NCBI RefSeq assembly: GCF_030814695.1
Contig: NZ_JAUSVL010000001.1
Coordinates: 2,516,227-2,580,226, forward strand
Reading direction: 5' to 3'
Origin: Oligosphaera ethanolica
GTDB lineage: Bacteria > Verrucomicrobiota > Lentisphaeria > Oligosphaerales > Oligosphaeraceae
Length of the DNA: 64,000 nucleotides
The position numbers and the translations under genes are program-made. Position 1 is the stretch's first letter. Every line of letters begins with the position of its first letter. Shown piece by piece: positions 50,926 through 60,596 of this stretch. Below the pieces are notes generated by a model. It saw only the letters and a list, made by a program, of their open reading frames with translations, was not told where the DNA came from and did not search any database.

Positions 50926-52266
50926 ATGGCTGACCGATTACAGATGACCGAACACCAAACCACTCCCGCCGCTTTGCGCCGGCGTCTGCTGTTCACGCTG
51001 GTGTTGCTGGCGTCGCTGAGCGCGGCCTTGGCTGGTGCACTGGGCCTGTGGATGGCCAGCGTCAGCCTGGAGCGGCGGCTGGTCCGCGCCAGCAGCGACA
51101 ACCTTGCCGGCATTGTCAGCAAGCTGCATCTGCCCATCAGCGCGCAGCTCATGGCCAATTTGCGCGACGTCAGCGGCTGCGAGTTGGCGGTGACCAACGC
51201 CGGGCGGGTCAGCGTCAGCACCCTCGCAGATATCGACGCCGCCGAGCTGTCGCAGGCCTTGGCCGCTGCACCACCCCGCGTCACCCTGCAGGGCGAGCGC
51301 TACCGCGTGAGCTGGTCATGGCTGGATGACGCGACGGAGCAGCGCTTGTGGCTGCTGTTGCCACAAGCGAAGCTGCGGCAGGCCTTGCGCGAACAGACTC
51401 TGGGCATTGGCGTGATCACGGCGTTGGCGGCGTTACTCGCCGTCGGTGCCGGGGTGTGGCTGGCCACGGCCTACCAGGGGCTGATCGCGCGTCTAGCCGA
51501 AGCCGATCGCCGTCTCGCCCGGGCGGAAAGCCTCGCCCTCGCCGGCAAGATTTCGGCGGCGGTCGTCCACGAACTCCGCAATCCCCTCAGCGGCATCAAG
51601 ATGAACGCGCAGGTTCTGGCCGAAGAACAGCGCGAGGCCAGCGGCGAAGACAACGAATGCCTCGCGCTCATCGTCCAGGAAGTCGATCGCATCGATCTCT
51701 ATCTGCGCGGCCTGAGCGATCTGTCCAGCAGCCCGATGGAGCAGGGCGCCGCCACCGCCACGGCCGGCGGCGAAGGCGACGCTGACGCTGTAGCCCCGCC
51801 GGCGCCCACGCCTTTGGCCGAGGCGTTGGCAAGCCTGCGGGTGCTGTTGGCGGGGCGTTGCCGCCATGCCGGCGTCGCGCTAACCGTTGCGGTCCCGGTG
51901 GACTGCCGGCCGCTGCGGCTGGCCTGTCCGGCGGGTGACCTGCGGCGGGTGCTGCTGAATGTGGTGAACAACGCCCTTGAGGCCGTGCCGACCGGCGGCG
52001 CCATCGCCGTCAGCTGTTGCCAGCGGGATGCGCGTAGTGTGGATATAGCCGTGCGCGACAACGGCCCCGGCGTGCAAATTGCGCCCGGGGAGGATATCTT
52101 TGCGCCATTCACCAGCAACAAACGCCACGGCTGTGGCATTGGGCTGCATCTCTGCAAGGAAATCGTGACCCGGCACGGCGGCGGCATCCGCTGGGAAAAC
52201 AATGCCGATGGCGGCGCTTGCTTTGTACTGACGCTGCCCCTGGCCACCGGCGCCCCGAAGGACTGA
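50926..52266 (+). CDS. Sensor histidine kinase (NtrB/ZraS-like)
   Basis: Membrane sensor kinase of a two-component system, 446 aa. TM1 (about 21-45), a periplasmic sensor domain of about 110 aa, TM2 (about 158-180), a short linker, then a HisKA domain with phospho-acceptor H215 in VVHELRNPLSGIKM. HATPase_c has the N box NVVNNALEAVP, DNGPGV and GCGIGLHLCKEI. An Ala/Gly-rich insert (about 272-295) separates the domains. ATG 50926 or ATG 50944 could start translation; the first six codons contain TGACCGATTAC, a word found in nearby repeats, which weakly favours 50944. The regulator starts nine bases after its stop, so the two are partners. Signal unknown. Confidence 0.92.
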   Translation: MADRLQMTEHQTTPAALRRRLLFTLVLLASLSAALAGALGLWMASVSLERRLVRASSDNLAGIVSKLHLPISAQLMANLRDVSGCELAVTNAGRVSVSTLADIDAAELSQALAAAPPRVTLQGERYRVSWSWLDDATEQRLWLLLPQAKLRQALREQTLGIGVITALAALLAVGAGVWLATAYQGLIARLAEADRRLARAESLALAGKISAAVVHELRNPLSGIKMNAQVLAEEQREASGEDNECLALIVQEVDRIDLYLRGLSDLSSSPMEQGAATATAGGEGDADAVAPPAPTPLAEALASLRVLLAGRCRHAGVALTVAVPVDCRPLRLACPAGDLRRVLLNVVNNALEAVPTGGAIAVSCCQRDARSVDIAVRDNGPGVQIAPGEDIFAPFTSNKRHGCGIGLHLCKEIVTRHGGGIRWENNADGGACFVLTLPLATGAPKD

Positions 52267-52275
52267 ACGATCACT

Positions 52276-53646
52276 ATGGCATCACCGCGCATTCTCATTG
52301 TTGACGACGAAGAAGCGATTTGCTTCGCCTTCTGCCGCTCGCTCGCGAAACGCGGCTATGACGTCCGCGCGGCCAGCAACGCGGTGGACGCGCGCCGGCT
52401 CTGCCGCAGCTGGCGCCCCGCACTGGTTTTTCTCGACCTGCGGCTGGGCGACAGCGACGGCATGGCGTTGCTCAAGGAATTCAAGGGGGCATGGCCGGAG
52501 CTGCCCGTGGTGATGATGACGGCCTACGGCTCGTTGGAGCTGGTTAGCCAGGCAATGGCCTGCGGCGCGCTGGATTATCTCACCAAGCCGCTGGACATGG
52601 GCCGCGTCAACGCCCTGGTCGCCGAGCTCTTTGCCAGCCACGCCGGCGATGACGCCATTGTCGAGCCCGAGGGCGGCTTTGTGGGCAGCTCGCCGCTGAT
52701 GCAAGAGCTGTTCTCGCAACTGCTGCGCATGGCGGCGCTGGATGCACCAGTACTTCTCAGTGGCGAAACCGGCACCGGCAAAGACCTCGCCGCGCACTTG
52801 CTCCACGCCCGCAGCCGGCGCCACGGCGGGCCATTCGTCGCCGTGAACTGCGGCGCGCTGCCCGAAAACCTCGTGGAAAGCGAGCTCTTTGGGCACTGCA
52901 AGGGCACTTTCACCGGCGCGACTGACGACAAAATCGGCCGCTGCGAAGCCGCCGACAGGGGCGTACTCTTTCTGGACGAGATCAGCGAGTTGCCCTTGTC
53001 GGCACAGGTGAAGCTGTTGCGTTTTCTCGACCACGGCGTGGTGGAGCGCCTCGGCGCCAGTCGTGGCAACAAGGTGGACGTGCGCGTCATTGCCGCGAGT
53101 AATCGCGATCTGCCGACGGCAGTCGCGGCGGGGCAGTTCCGCGCGGACTTGTTCTACCGCCTGGCGGTCCTGCAGGTGCGGACGCCGCCCCTGCGCGAGC
53201 ATCCCGAAGACATCCCCGCGCTGGCCCAGCACATCCTGCGACAACTTGACCAACGGCTGCAGCTGTCGCCCGACAGCGTCGCCGCACTGCAGGCCCGGCC
53301 CTGGCCGGGCAATGTCCGCGAACTGCGCAATGCGCTCTACCAGGCGGCCACGCGCGCCCGCGGCGATGTCATTACGCCTGCGAATCTGGCGGCGGTCATG
53401 GCGACAGTCGGTAGTGCCGTCGCCGGCGCCAGCGCCGGCGAACGCAGTCCCGGCCGGCTCCTCGCCGATTACGTCGAAAGCGTCGATCTCAACAGCGGCA
53501 CGGCCATGAAAGACGCCGTCGAGGCACTGCAACGGCGCCTTTGCGAACGCGCTTTGCGCGAAGCCGACGGCAACCAGACGCAGGCTGCCGCCAAACTCGG
53601 CCTGCACCGCAATTCGCTGCGACGATTGCTCGACGACCTGCAGTAA
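52276..53646 (+). CDS. NtrC-family sigma-54-dependent response regulator
   Basis: 456 aa in three domains. Receiver (1-120): D10/D11, phospho-acceptor D54 in LVFLDLRLGDSDG, K104 in DYLTKPLD. AAA+ domain (about 134-370): Walker A GETGTGKD (163-170), the sigma-54 contact loop KGTFTGA (209-215, usually GAFTGA), Walker B LFLDEIS, and AASNRDL. C-terminal Fis-type helix-turn-helix (about 425-455, ADGNQTQAAAKLGLHRNSLRRLL). It would activate sigma-54 promoters after phosphorylation by the kinase encoded just upstream. The A-to-T change in GAFTGA is uncommon and may alter RNA polymerase contact. No target operon is identifiable. It ends before a long repeat region without a terminator. Confidence 0.94.
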   Translation: MASPRILIVDDEEAICFAFCRSLAKRGYDVRAASNAVDARRLCRSWRPALVFLDLRLGDSDGMALLKEFKGAWPELPVVMMTAYGSLELVSQAMACGALDYLTKPLDMGRVNALVAELFASHAGDDAIVEPEGGFVGSSPLMQELFSQLLRMAALDAPVLLSGETGTGKDLAAHLLHARSRRHGGPFVAVNCGALPENLVESELFGHCKGTFTGATDDKIGRCEAADRGVLFLDEISELPLSAQVKLLRFLDHGVVERLGASRGNKVDVRVIAASNRDLPTAVAAGQFRADLFYRLAVLQVRTPPLREHPEDIPALAQHILRQLDQRLQLSPDSVAALQARPWPGNVRELRNALYQAATRARGDVITPANLAAVMATVGSAVAGASAGERSPGRLLADYVESVDLNSGTAMKDAVEALQRRLCERALREADGNQTQAAAKLGLHRNSLRRLLDDLQ

Positions 53647-53704
53647 GCGACGGCATTGAACCTGGGAGCGCCGCCTTTTTCCTGGCGGGACACTGGGCGT
53701 TGTT

Positions 53705-53812
53705 ATGGACGCTATGGACGCTATGGACACTATGGACACTATGGACACTATGGACACTATGGACACTATGGACGCTATGGACGCTATGGACACTATGGAC
53801 GCTATGGACGCT
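53705..53812. repeat. 9-bp tandem array, twelve ATGGAC(G/A)CT units
   Basis: Twelve head-to-tail 9-bp units differing only at the seventh base. Four similar units lie at 55995-56030, and inverted relatives at 41307-41341. A GGGAGCGCCGCC word precedes the arrays. Open frames over it (MDAMDT repeats) are artefacts. Confidence 0.93.
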
Positions 53813-53822
53813 ATCCTGGCCG

Positions 53823-54018
53823 CCCCAGTCAGTCTCCGGTATCTAGGCAGTCCACAACTAGTCCCCTGCGTCCAAGGCGTCATTCTCCATGGTCCAGAAA
53901 GTCCCCACGGTCCAATCCATGGGACCATGCCTCATGAGTCCGTGAGTCCTCGCCCCAGTGTTGTCACCAAGGCGTCCAGCCGGTCCCAGTCGTCCCTAAG
54001 CCCGTCCATCTCACTCCC
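53823..54018 (-). repeat. GGAC-rich repeat family copy
   Basis: Minus-strand copy of the family at 21083-21348, with intact CATGGGACCATGCCTCATGA followed by GTCCGTGAGTCCTCGCCCCA; this is the junction that the outer IS has split at 24164/28090. The word TGACCGATTAC follows directly (54019-54029). The rest of the gap to 54138 shows nothing recognisable. Confidence 0.8.
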
Positions 54019-54138
54019 TGACCGATTACCCGGGTGCCTTTGGCGCTAATGGTTCCGTAAGCGCCTAGAGATCAATGATAAATGTATATTTTCTGCATGG
54101 ATTATTGTAGCAACAATGCACATCAAACACCCACACTA

Positions 54139-54166
54139 TTGTTTTTTGCGGCAATTTTGTTATAAT
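54139..54166 (+). promoter_or_regulatory. Probable sigma-70-type promoter for the pseudopilin genes
   Basis: A perfect TATAAT (54161-54166) preceded, after 16 bases, by TTGTTT (54139-54144) as a partial -35 box. About 115 bases upstream of the first pseudopilin start, in an AT-rich patch. Position and consensus only; untested. Confidence 0.5.
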
Positions 54167-54281
54167 GTCGTTCGTTACTAAAAATTGACGATACTATCTC
54201 GCCGGCTGAGCAGTCATCGCCTTGGTGTTGTCTGGCCTGCGGGCAGAGCTTTCCACCCACGTACAAACAAGGAGTTCGTTC

Positions 54282-55025
<744 letters not shown>

Positions 55026-55082
55026 AATCGCGCTGATACCAAGGTAGTCCCGCCACCCAGAAAAAAAGAGAGGAAGGACAGC

Positions 55083-55811
55083 ATGATGAACCGACAACGC
55101 AAGGCATTTACCCTGATTGAATTGCTGGTAGTGATCGCGATCATCGCGATCTTGGCGGCGATGCTGCTGCCGGCACTTGCCAAAGCCCGCGAGAAAGCGC
55201 GGCAGATTTCCTGCACCTCCAATTTGAAACAGCTTGGCTTGGCCCTGAATATGTACACGGATGATGCCGAGGGCATTCTTCCGGAAGGCTGGCGCAATCC
55301 CCCGGCCGTGAGTTGGTGGGATAAAATCAAGGGCTACATCGGCGATTCCACCAAGGCGGCGGTTTGCCCTTCGGCCAGCGATCTGACTGGAAATAACAGC
55401 CGCGGCTATGGCGGCAACCCCAACTACTTCGTGTACAACAACGCCACTTCCACCAACATCATGGCGGTAAATCGCCTCGCCAGCCCGTCCTTTTCATCCG
55501 TGTTCACGGACGCCCAGGACTGCGGTACCGGCGTGTCGAGCGTCATCACCCAGCCCACTCTCTGGGCCGGCCTGCAGCGCGTCGCCAGCCATTACCAGGC
55601 GTACCCGCCGTCTAGCCTGACCTGTAGTTCGAAATACTACGCGACCATCGACACCAACACCTGCCGCCTGCCCGTGCCACGGCATAACGACGGCATGAAC
55701 GTGGCCTTCCTCGATGGTCATGTCGGCTGGCTTAATTGGCGCGGCTACTTCGGACCACTCCCCAACGGCTACCCGTACGGCGACGCCGCATGCCATTGGG
55801 ACGATAAATAG
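55083..55811 (+). CDS. Type II/IV prepilin-like protein with H-X9-DG motif (2)
   Basis: 242 aa, paralogue of the preceding gene: [33 protein letters not shown] start (peptide ends in Ala at the cut), Glu +5, then [19 protein letters not shown], and [17 protein letters not shown] as H-X9-DG. Two adjacent ATGs (55083, 55086); AGAGGAAGGACAGC precedes. The middle parts of the two paralogues are unrelated in detail, so they are not a recent duplication. Expected in the inner membrane or in a surface pseudopilus after cleavage. Likely co-transcribed with gene 1. Confidence 0.92.
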   Translation: MMNRQRKAFTLIELLVVIAIIAILAAMLLPALAKAREKARQISCTSNLKQLGLALNMYTDDAEGILPEGWRNPPAVSWWDKIKGYIGDSTKAAVCPSASDLTGNNSRGYGGNPNYFVYNNATSTNIMAVNRLASPSFSSVFTDAQDCGTGVSSVITQPTLWAGLQRVASHYQAYPPSSLTCSSKYYATIDTNTCRLPVPRHNDGMNVAFLDGHVGWLNWRGYFGPLPNGYPYGDAACHWDDK

Positions 55812-55994
55812 CCCGGGCAGTTAACTCGTATCCCGCCGGTAATTGCCTGCAATCGACGGCAAGCGGGCAGGGGGCATTCCTGGCCAACACAGCAACACTC
55901 TCCGACCGATTTCCCGGCGCCTGAAATCGGTTAGTGATTGAGAATAGCCGGCTGCCCGCGCTGCCTCTTTACTGGCGGGACACTGGGTGTTGCT

Positions 55995-56030
55995 ATGGAC
56001 GCTATGGACACCATGGACGCTATGGACACC
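55995..56030. repeat. 9-bp tandem array, four ATGGAC(G/A)C(T/C) units
   Basis: Same unit as the array at 53705-53812, and likewise preceded by a GCGGGACACTGGG word. It lies in the gene-free gap 55812-56542. Confidence 0.9.
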
Positions 56031-56065
56031 GCCAGTCAGTCCCCGGCGTCCTAGCAGTCCACAAT

Positions 56066-56386
56066 CTGTCCCCGGTGTTTTCCCCACCGGGGTGGTTACT
56101 TACCGATTACGTCTCGCGGCCGTGGAGTGGGCGTCTCGCCCATTCCGACAAGACGGCTCATTAAACCGTCCTCGTCATCCACGCCGACCGTACCCGGCCC
56201 GTCTCCCCCGCCGCACGAGCCGTGCGCACAGCGGCTGGAAGCCGCTGCTACTCTGGGCCCGCTATGGCTCCGCTGCCGCGAAGGTCGGCGGAAGTCAAGG
56301 TCGACTGGCTGGGCGGCGACTGGCCGTGGGTTTTCGGCACATTGTCCCCGGTGTTTTTCCCACCGGGGTGGTGTCTGACCGATTAC
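56066..56386. repeat. Two copies of a CCCCGGTG hairpin plus ACCGATTAC
   Basis: Copies at 56066-56110 and 56343-56386: TGTCCCCGGTG, a T-rich loop, CACCGGGGTGG, then (T/G)ACCGATTACG. The same ACCGATTAC word ends repeats at 21390 and 54019. The rest of 55812-56542 shows no gene. Confidence 0.75.
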
Positions 56387-56542
56387 GCCCCCTTTCACAC
56401 CTGCGTCGGGTTGATGCTGTCAAAAGGTCGCATGCCGGGCTATATTTGACGCTTGCGTTGCGTGCCGGGCGCCCTGCGTCCGCGCCGTCATTTGCGCCGT
56501 CCGTTGACACCTCTCACCAGTCAGGACACAAGGAGCGTCATC

Positions 56543-59143
56543 ATGTGGAAACAGGTCTTGTTGCTGTGCACCCTGAGCCTATGCGTATCCCTGACCAACG
56601 CGCAGGATGAAGCGCCGCCATTGCCCGACGGCTGGCTGTCTTTTCCGGTGAGTCCCTATTTGGCGTCCGACGACAGCCTGGCGAGCGTGGCCTTTCTCAA
56701 TCAGGGCAAAGCCGACAGTCGCATCAGCGTCAAGGGCGCGCACTATGTCGATGAGCGGGGCCAGCGCGTGCGCTTTTTCGGCTCGAACGTCTGTTTTGCC
56801 AGCGCTTTTCCGAGCAAGGACGTGGCGCCGCTGGTGGCCAAACGCATGCAGCAGCTGGGCTTCAACATGGTCCGTTTTCACCACATGGACAACCGGCACA
56901 TCTGGAACCAGGAACAGACCGCGCTGGACCCCGAGCAGCTCGACCGCCTGCACTGGTTCCTCTTCCAGCTCAAAGAGCGCGGCATCTACGCCAATATCAA
57001 CCTGCATGTTTCGCGCACCTATCCCGGCATGAAGGACTACAAGTTCCCGGCCAAGCCCCGCACCTTCGTCTATGGGAAAGTGCTGGACAAATACTTCGAG
57101 CCCTACATTGTCCTGCAGGAAGAATACGCGTCCATGCTCATGGGCAGCGTCAACCCCTACACCAAACTGCGGTTGGCGGACGATCCGATGATCGCCGTGG
57201 TCGAGATTAATAACGAAAACACCCTCATGAACATGACCATGGAGGGACTGGACATCATTCGCGACAAGGACCTCGGGCAAGCCCTTCAGGCCCAGTGGGG
57301 GCAGTGGCTTCAGAAAAAATATGCGACGCTCGCTGCTGTCCTCAAGCAGTGGAACACCGGCTGCAATGGCGTTGGCGACGAGATACTCGCCAATGGCGCT
57401 TTCGCCGCCGGCGAGACCAGCTGGAGCTTCGAGGGGCGCAAAGCCGGCGCCTGCGAGGTCAGCGTCGATGCCGAAAAGGGCGTTTGCCGGTTGGATATCA
57501 CGGCGCCGGGCGCCGTGTCCTGGGCCTACCAGGTGCATTACGTCGGTTTGCCCCTGCGCTCCTTGCAGACTTACACTGTGCGCTTCCGCGCCCGTTGCGA
57601 AGGCGATCGCCGCGTTTCGGTGTGTCTGCGCATGGCTCACGAGCCATGGGATGTCTACACGACGCAGGTGCCCGTGCAGCTCAGCCCCGAATGGCAGGAC
57701 TACGAAGTGGTCGTTGGCACCAATGAGCTCCCGGCGGGTGCCAAACACCGCCTCAGCCTGGGGCTTGGCGCGGCCGTTGGTGTCGTCGAACTCGCCGCGG
57801 TGTCGCTCCGGGAGGGGGCCGATCCCAAGGACTTCGGCAAGCCTGCCAGTTTCGCGGCGTTGCCCCTGCCGGAGCGCGGCAGCCCCGAGCTTTTCTGGAA
57901 GGACTTCCGGCGCTTCCTCTTCGAGACCGAATGCGGCTATGTCCGGCGTATGCGCAGCCACCTGCGGGAGAAGGTCGGCGTGACGGCGCCCATCGTGGAC
58001 ACCCAGGCGTCCTACGGCGGCCTCTATGGTTTCATGCGCGAAACGCGCCTCAGCGACTACGTCGATATGCATTCGTACTGGCAGCACCCGGTCTTCCCTA
58101 ACCGCCCTTGGGACGGCAAGGACTGGCGCATTGGCAATACTCCGCTGAGCGCGGTCAGCAATGGCGGCACTCTCAGCAGCCTGTCCCGCTGGCGGCATCC
58201 GGACATGCCTTATTCGCTGTCCGAGTACGACCACGCCACGCCCAGTGAACACCAGTCCGAGATGTTCCCCATGCTAAGCTCCTACGCGGCCTATCAGGAC
58301 TGGGACGCGCTCTATCAGTTCTGCTGGGAAATCCAGGACACACCCGATACGCCGGCGCGCCTCAAGGGCTATTTTGACATGGCCTACAACCCGGCCAAGT
58401 CGCTCATGGCGCCCTTTGCGGCGCTGGTGTTCCGCCGCGGCCTGGTGGCGCCGGCGGTCGAGCAGGTCACCCTGGAGATTCCCGAAGGACTGTTGGAGTC
58501 ACGCCTGCCCTTCGGCTTCCCCGGGCCGGGCAGCGCTCTTGACGGCTACCCCGAAAGTGCGCTCTTCACCGCCCGGTTGGGCACCCGCGTCGTCCCCGGC
58601 GACGGCCCCGTGCGTGTCAGCAAGAGCAGCGAGGCCATCGCGACTGGCATGCCCTGGCAGACGCCGCAGATCAGCTGGACGAATCCCGCCGAGGGCCGCG
58701 GCCGCTACGCAGTCAACACGCCACAGCTACGCATGCTCACTGGCCAGTTCGCAGCCGGCGCCGAGGAGCGTCTGGGCGATGTCCTTTTCCGTTTTCAGGC
58801 GACCGAAGTCGACACCGTCACCGCCGCGCTGGCCGCGCTGGACGACCAGCCCCTGGCGCAGTCGCGGCGGATGTTGCTCTGCGTCGTGAGCAAAGTCGCC
58901 AACAGCGGCATGGAGTGGGACGAAGCCCACACGAGCGTCAGCTCGCGCTGGGGCAAGGCCCCGACCATCGCGGCGGCCGTGCCTTTCACCGTGCTGTTGC
59001 CCGGCGACGCCCGGCCGACAGTACGCGCCCTCAACCCCGCCGGCGAGCCCATCGCGGAAATCCCGGTCGCCGGCCAGGCCGGCCGCTGGGAAATCCAGGC
59101 CGATCCGGCCCAGAGCTCCCTGTGGTTCAGCATCAGCCGGTAA
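56543..59143 (+). CDS. Secreted clan-A glycoside hydrolase with inserted binding module
   Basis: 866-aa exported enzyme. Signal peptide MWKQVLLLCTLSLCVSLTNA, cleaved near Ala20. The GH5/GH42-like barrel opens at RFFGSNVCFASAFP and FNMVRFHHMD; acid/base E225 is in VVEINNEN. At about residues 288-440 a CBM4/9-type beta-sandwich is inserted (LANGAFAAGETSWSFE, YTVRFRARCEG, WQDYEVVVGTN), then the barrel resumes (VDMHSYWQHPVF) with the probable nucleophile E561 in YSLSEYDHAT. C-terminal beta domains complete it. The start is ATG 56543 with AAGGAG nine bases upstream. The next gene, DUF4380-like, is 103 bases downstream. The family cannot be fixed by eye; a novel clan-A family is possible. Confidence 0.8.
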   Translation: MWKQVLLLCTLSLCVSLTNAQDEAPPLPDGWLSFPVSPYLASDDSLASVAFLNQGKADSRISVKGAHYVDERGQRVRFFGSNVCFASAFPSKDVAPLVAKRMQQLGFNMVRFHHMDNRHIWNQEQTALDPEQLDRLHWFLFQLKERGIYANINLHVSRTYPGMKDYKFPAKPRTFVYGKVLDKYFEPYIVLQEEYASMLMGSVNPYTKLRLADDPMIAVVEINNENTLMNMTMEGLDIIRDKDLGQALQAQWGQWLQKKYATLAAVLKQWNTGCNGVGDEILANGAFAAGETSWSFEGRKAGACEVSVDAEKGVCRLDITAPGAVSWAYQVHYVGLPLRSLQTYTVRFRARCEGDRRVSVCLRMAHEPWDVYTTQVPVQLSPEWQDYEVVVGTNELPAGAKHRLSLGLGAAVGVVELAAVSLREGADPKDFGKPASFAALPLPERGSPELFWKDFRRFLFETECGYVRRMRSHLREKVGVTAPIVDTQASYGGLYGFMRETRLSDYVDMHSYWQHPVFPNRPWDGKDWRIGNTPLSAVSNGGTLSSLSRWRHPDMPYSLSEYDHATPSEHQSEMFPMLSSYAAYQDWDALYQFCWEIQDTPDTPARLKGYFDMAYNPAKSLMAPFAALVFRRGLVAPAVEQVTLEIPEGLLESRLPFGFPGPGSALDGYPESALFTARLGTRVVPGDGPVRVSKSSEAIATGMPWQTPQISWTNPAEGRGRYAVNTPQLRMLTGQFAAGAEERLGDVLFRFQATEVDTVTAALAALDDQPLAQSRRMLLCVVSKVANSGMEWDEAHTSVSSRWGKAPTIAAAVPFTVLLPGDARPTVRALNPAGEPIAEIPVAGQAGRWEIQADPAQSSLWFSISR

Positions 59144-59246
59144 TCGTATCTTGTCAGTATCCAGCCAAAACCCGTTGTTTTTCCATTCCCGCAAGCAATA
59201 GCCGCCAGCGATGGCGGTCCAACACCCCAACCAAGAGGCAGAGAAC

Positions 59247-60143
59247 ATGAAAAAATGCAGCGTCGGCACCCACAAGAACTGCGTTGAGCTGGTCAGCGGC
59301 GATTTCCGCATCGCCGTCACCACGGCCGTCGGCCCGCGCGTCATTGGCGGCTTCATCGGCAAGAGCGACAACATCTTCAAGGTGCTGCCGAACCGCGAGA
59401 TGAAGGGCGTCAAGACCGGCTTCAAGCTCTACGGCGGCCATCGTCTTTGGCACTCGCCCGAGGCCGCGCCACGCAGCTACGCGGCGGACAACGAGCCCGT
59501 GCGCGTGACCGAAACCGAGGACGGCGTGTTGTTTGAGAACGATCCCGAGGGCCTGACCGGCATCCAGAAGAGCATCCTCATTGAGTCGCTGGGCGAGAAC
59601 CAGTTCCGGTTGACGCATGTGCTGCGCAACTGCAACCAGTGGGACATCGCGCTGGCGCCCTGGGCGCTGTCGGTGATGGCTCCCGGCGGCATGGCGGTCA
59701 TACCGCAGGCGCGGGATCCTCAGGGCTACCCCTATGCGCCCGACCGTTCCCTGACCCTCTGGGCCTACTCCACCTACGCTGATCCGCGCATTGTCTACGG
59801 CGACAAGTACATCGGCCTGAAACAAGATCCCGCCGCAACCGGCCCCTGCAAAATCGGCTTCAACGCCGATGAAGGCTGGATCGGCTACGTCAACGGCGGC
59901 GTCGCTCTCGTCAAGTACTTCGACGTGTACGACCGCAATGAGTACGAATACCCTGACAACGGCTGCAACGTCGAGTCGTACTCCTGCGCTGATTTCTGCG
60001 AAATCGAAACCGTCGCGCCGCTCTACACCCTGGCTCCCGGTGACGAATGCGAGCACGTCGAGGTCTGGCAGGGCATCGCTGGTCTGCCCGCGATCAACAA
60101 CGAAGCCGACATCGTCAAGCACATCGAACCCAAGCTGCTCTGA
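59247..60143 (+). CDS. DUF4380-like protein (galactose mutarotase-like fold)
   Basis: 298 aa, no signal peptide. The sequence is beta-rich: VELVSGDFRIAVTTAVGPRVIGGF, YGGHRLWHSPEA, LRNCNQWDIALAPWALSVMAPGG (named by NQWDIALAPWALSVM), ADEGWIGYVNGGVALVKYF and the end EVWQGIAGLP. This pattern matches DUF4380, a mutarotase-like supersandwich fold that binds sugars; a catalytic role is not established. The frame opens at 59211, but ATG 59247 with AGAGGCAGAGAAC upstream begins the conserved part. It follows a secreted glycosidase, so handling its products is plausible but inferred. Repeat copy E begins about 150 bases later. Confidence 0.8.
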   Translation: MKKCSVGTHKNCVELVSGDFRIAVTTAVGPRVIGGFIGKSDNIFKVLPNREMKGVKTGFKLYGGHRLWHSPEAAPRSYAADNEPVRVTETEDGVLFENDPEGLTGIQKSILIESLGENQFRLTHVLRNCNQWDIALAPWALSVMAPGGMAVIPQARDPQGYPYAPDRSLTLWAYSTYADPRIVYGDKYIGLKQDPAATGPCKIGFNADEGWIGYVNGGVALVKYFDVYDRNEYEYPDNGCNVESYSCADFCEIETVAPLYTLAPGDECEHVEVWQGIAGLPAINNEADIVKHIEPKLL

Positions 60144-60294
60144 TAGGCGTCTGCCGTCAGCGGGGCGCTGTCCGGCGCTCCGCTGGCCTTCCTGCCGCTG
60201 GCCAGACCGGGTGTTCGTCATGATCGCCAGCCACGCAGGCGGCAACGTTGTTCTGCATAGACCTGCGACGAAGGGTAACAGTGCATAATCCAGT

Positions 60295-60546
60295 AGCAGT
60301 CAATGAGTTCCATTGCCTCTTTGGCCCCGGTCAGCTTCGCCGACCGGGGCCAAAGAGGCTGAGGAACACGGAATTAGTTGGCGTCTTACCCAGGGCGGCG
60401 CACGCTTTCAGCGTGCTTGCCCTGGGCTATTATGTTTCGCGCTTTCAGCGCTTCTGCCGCTTCGCGGCGATAAAATGCCGCGATGACATACGGTTGTTTG
60501 GATGAAACAACAAGCGCCAGGGAAGTCGTAAAGTTACGAGCATTGC
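60295..60546 (+). repeat. Multi-hairpin dispersed repeat, copy E
   Basis: As at 2486-2788. Hairpin 1 reads GCCCCGGTC...GACCGGGGC where most copies have GCCCCAGTC...GACTGGGGC: both arms changed together, keeping the pair. It fills most of the gene-free stretch 60144-60596; the remainder holds nothing recognisable. Confidence 0.9.
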
Positions 60547-60596
60547 TCCTATCCACACCTTTTCCACTGCTCCACAACTAGCATCAGTCCGAGGCC

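Noticed and set aside
53541..53937. MDAMDT, LWTLWT or YGHYGR repeat proteins around the 9-bp array
   Set aside because: All three frames of the array are open simply because the unit has no stop; no start site or flanking domain supports a protein.
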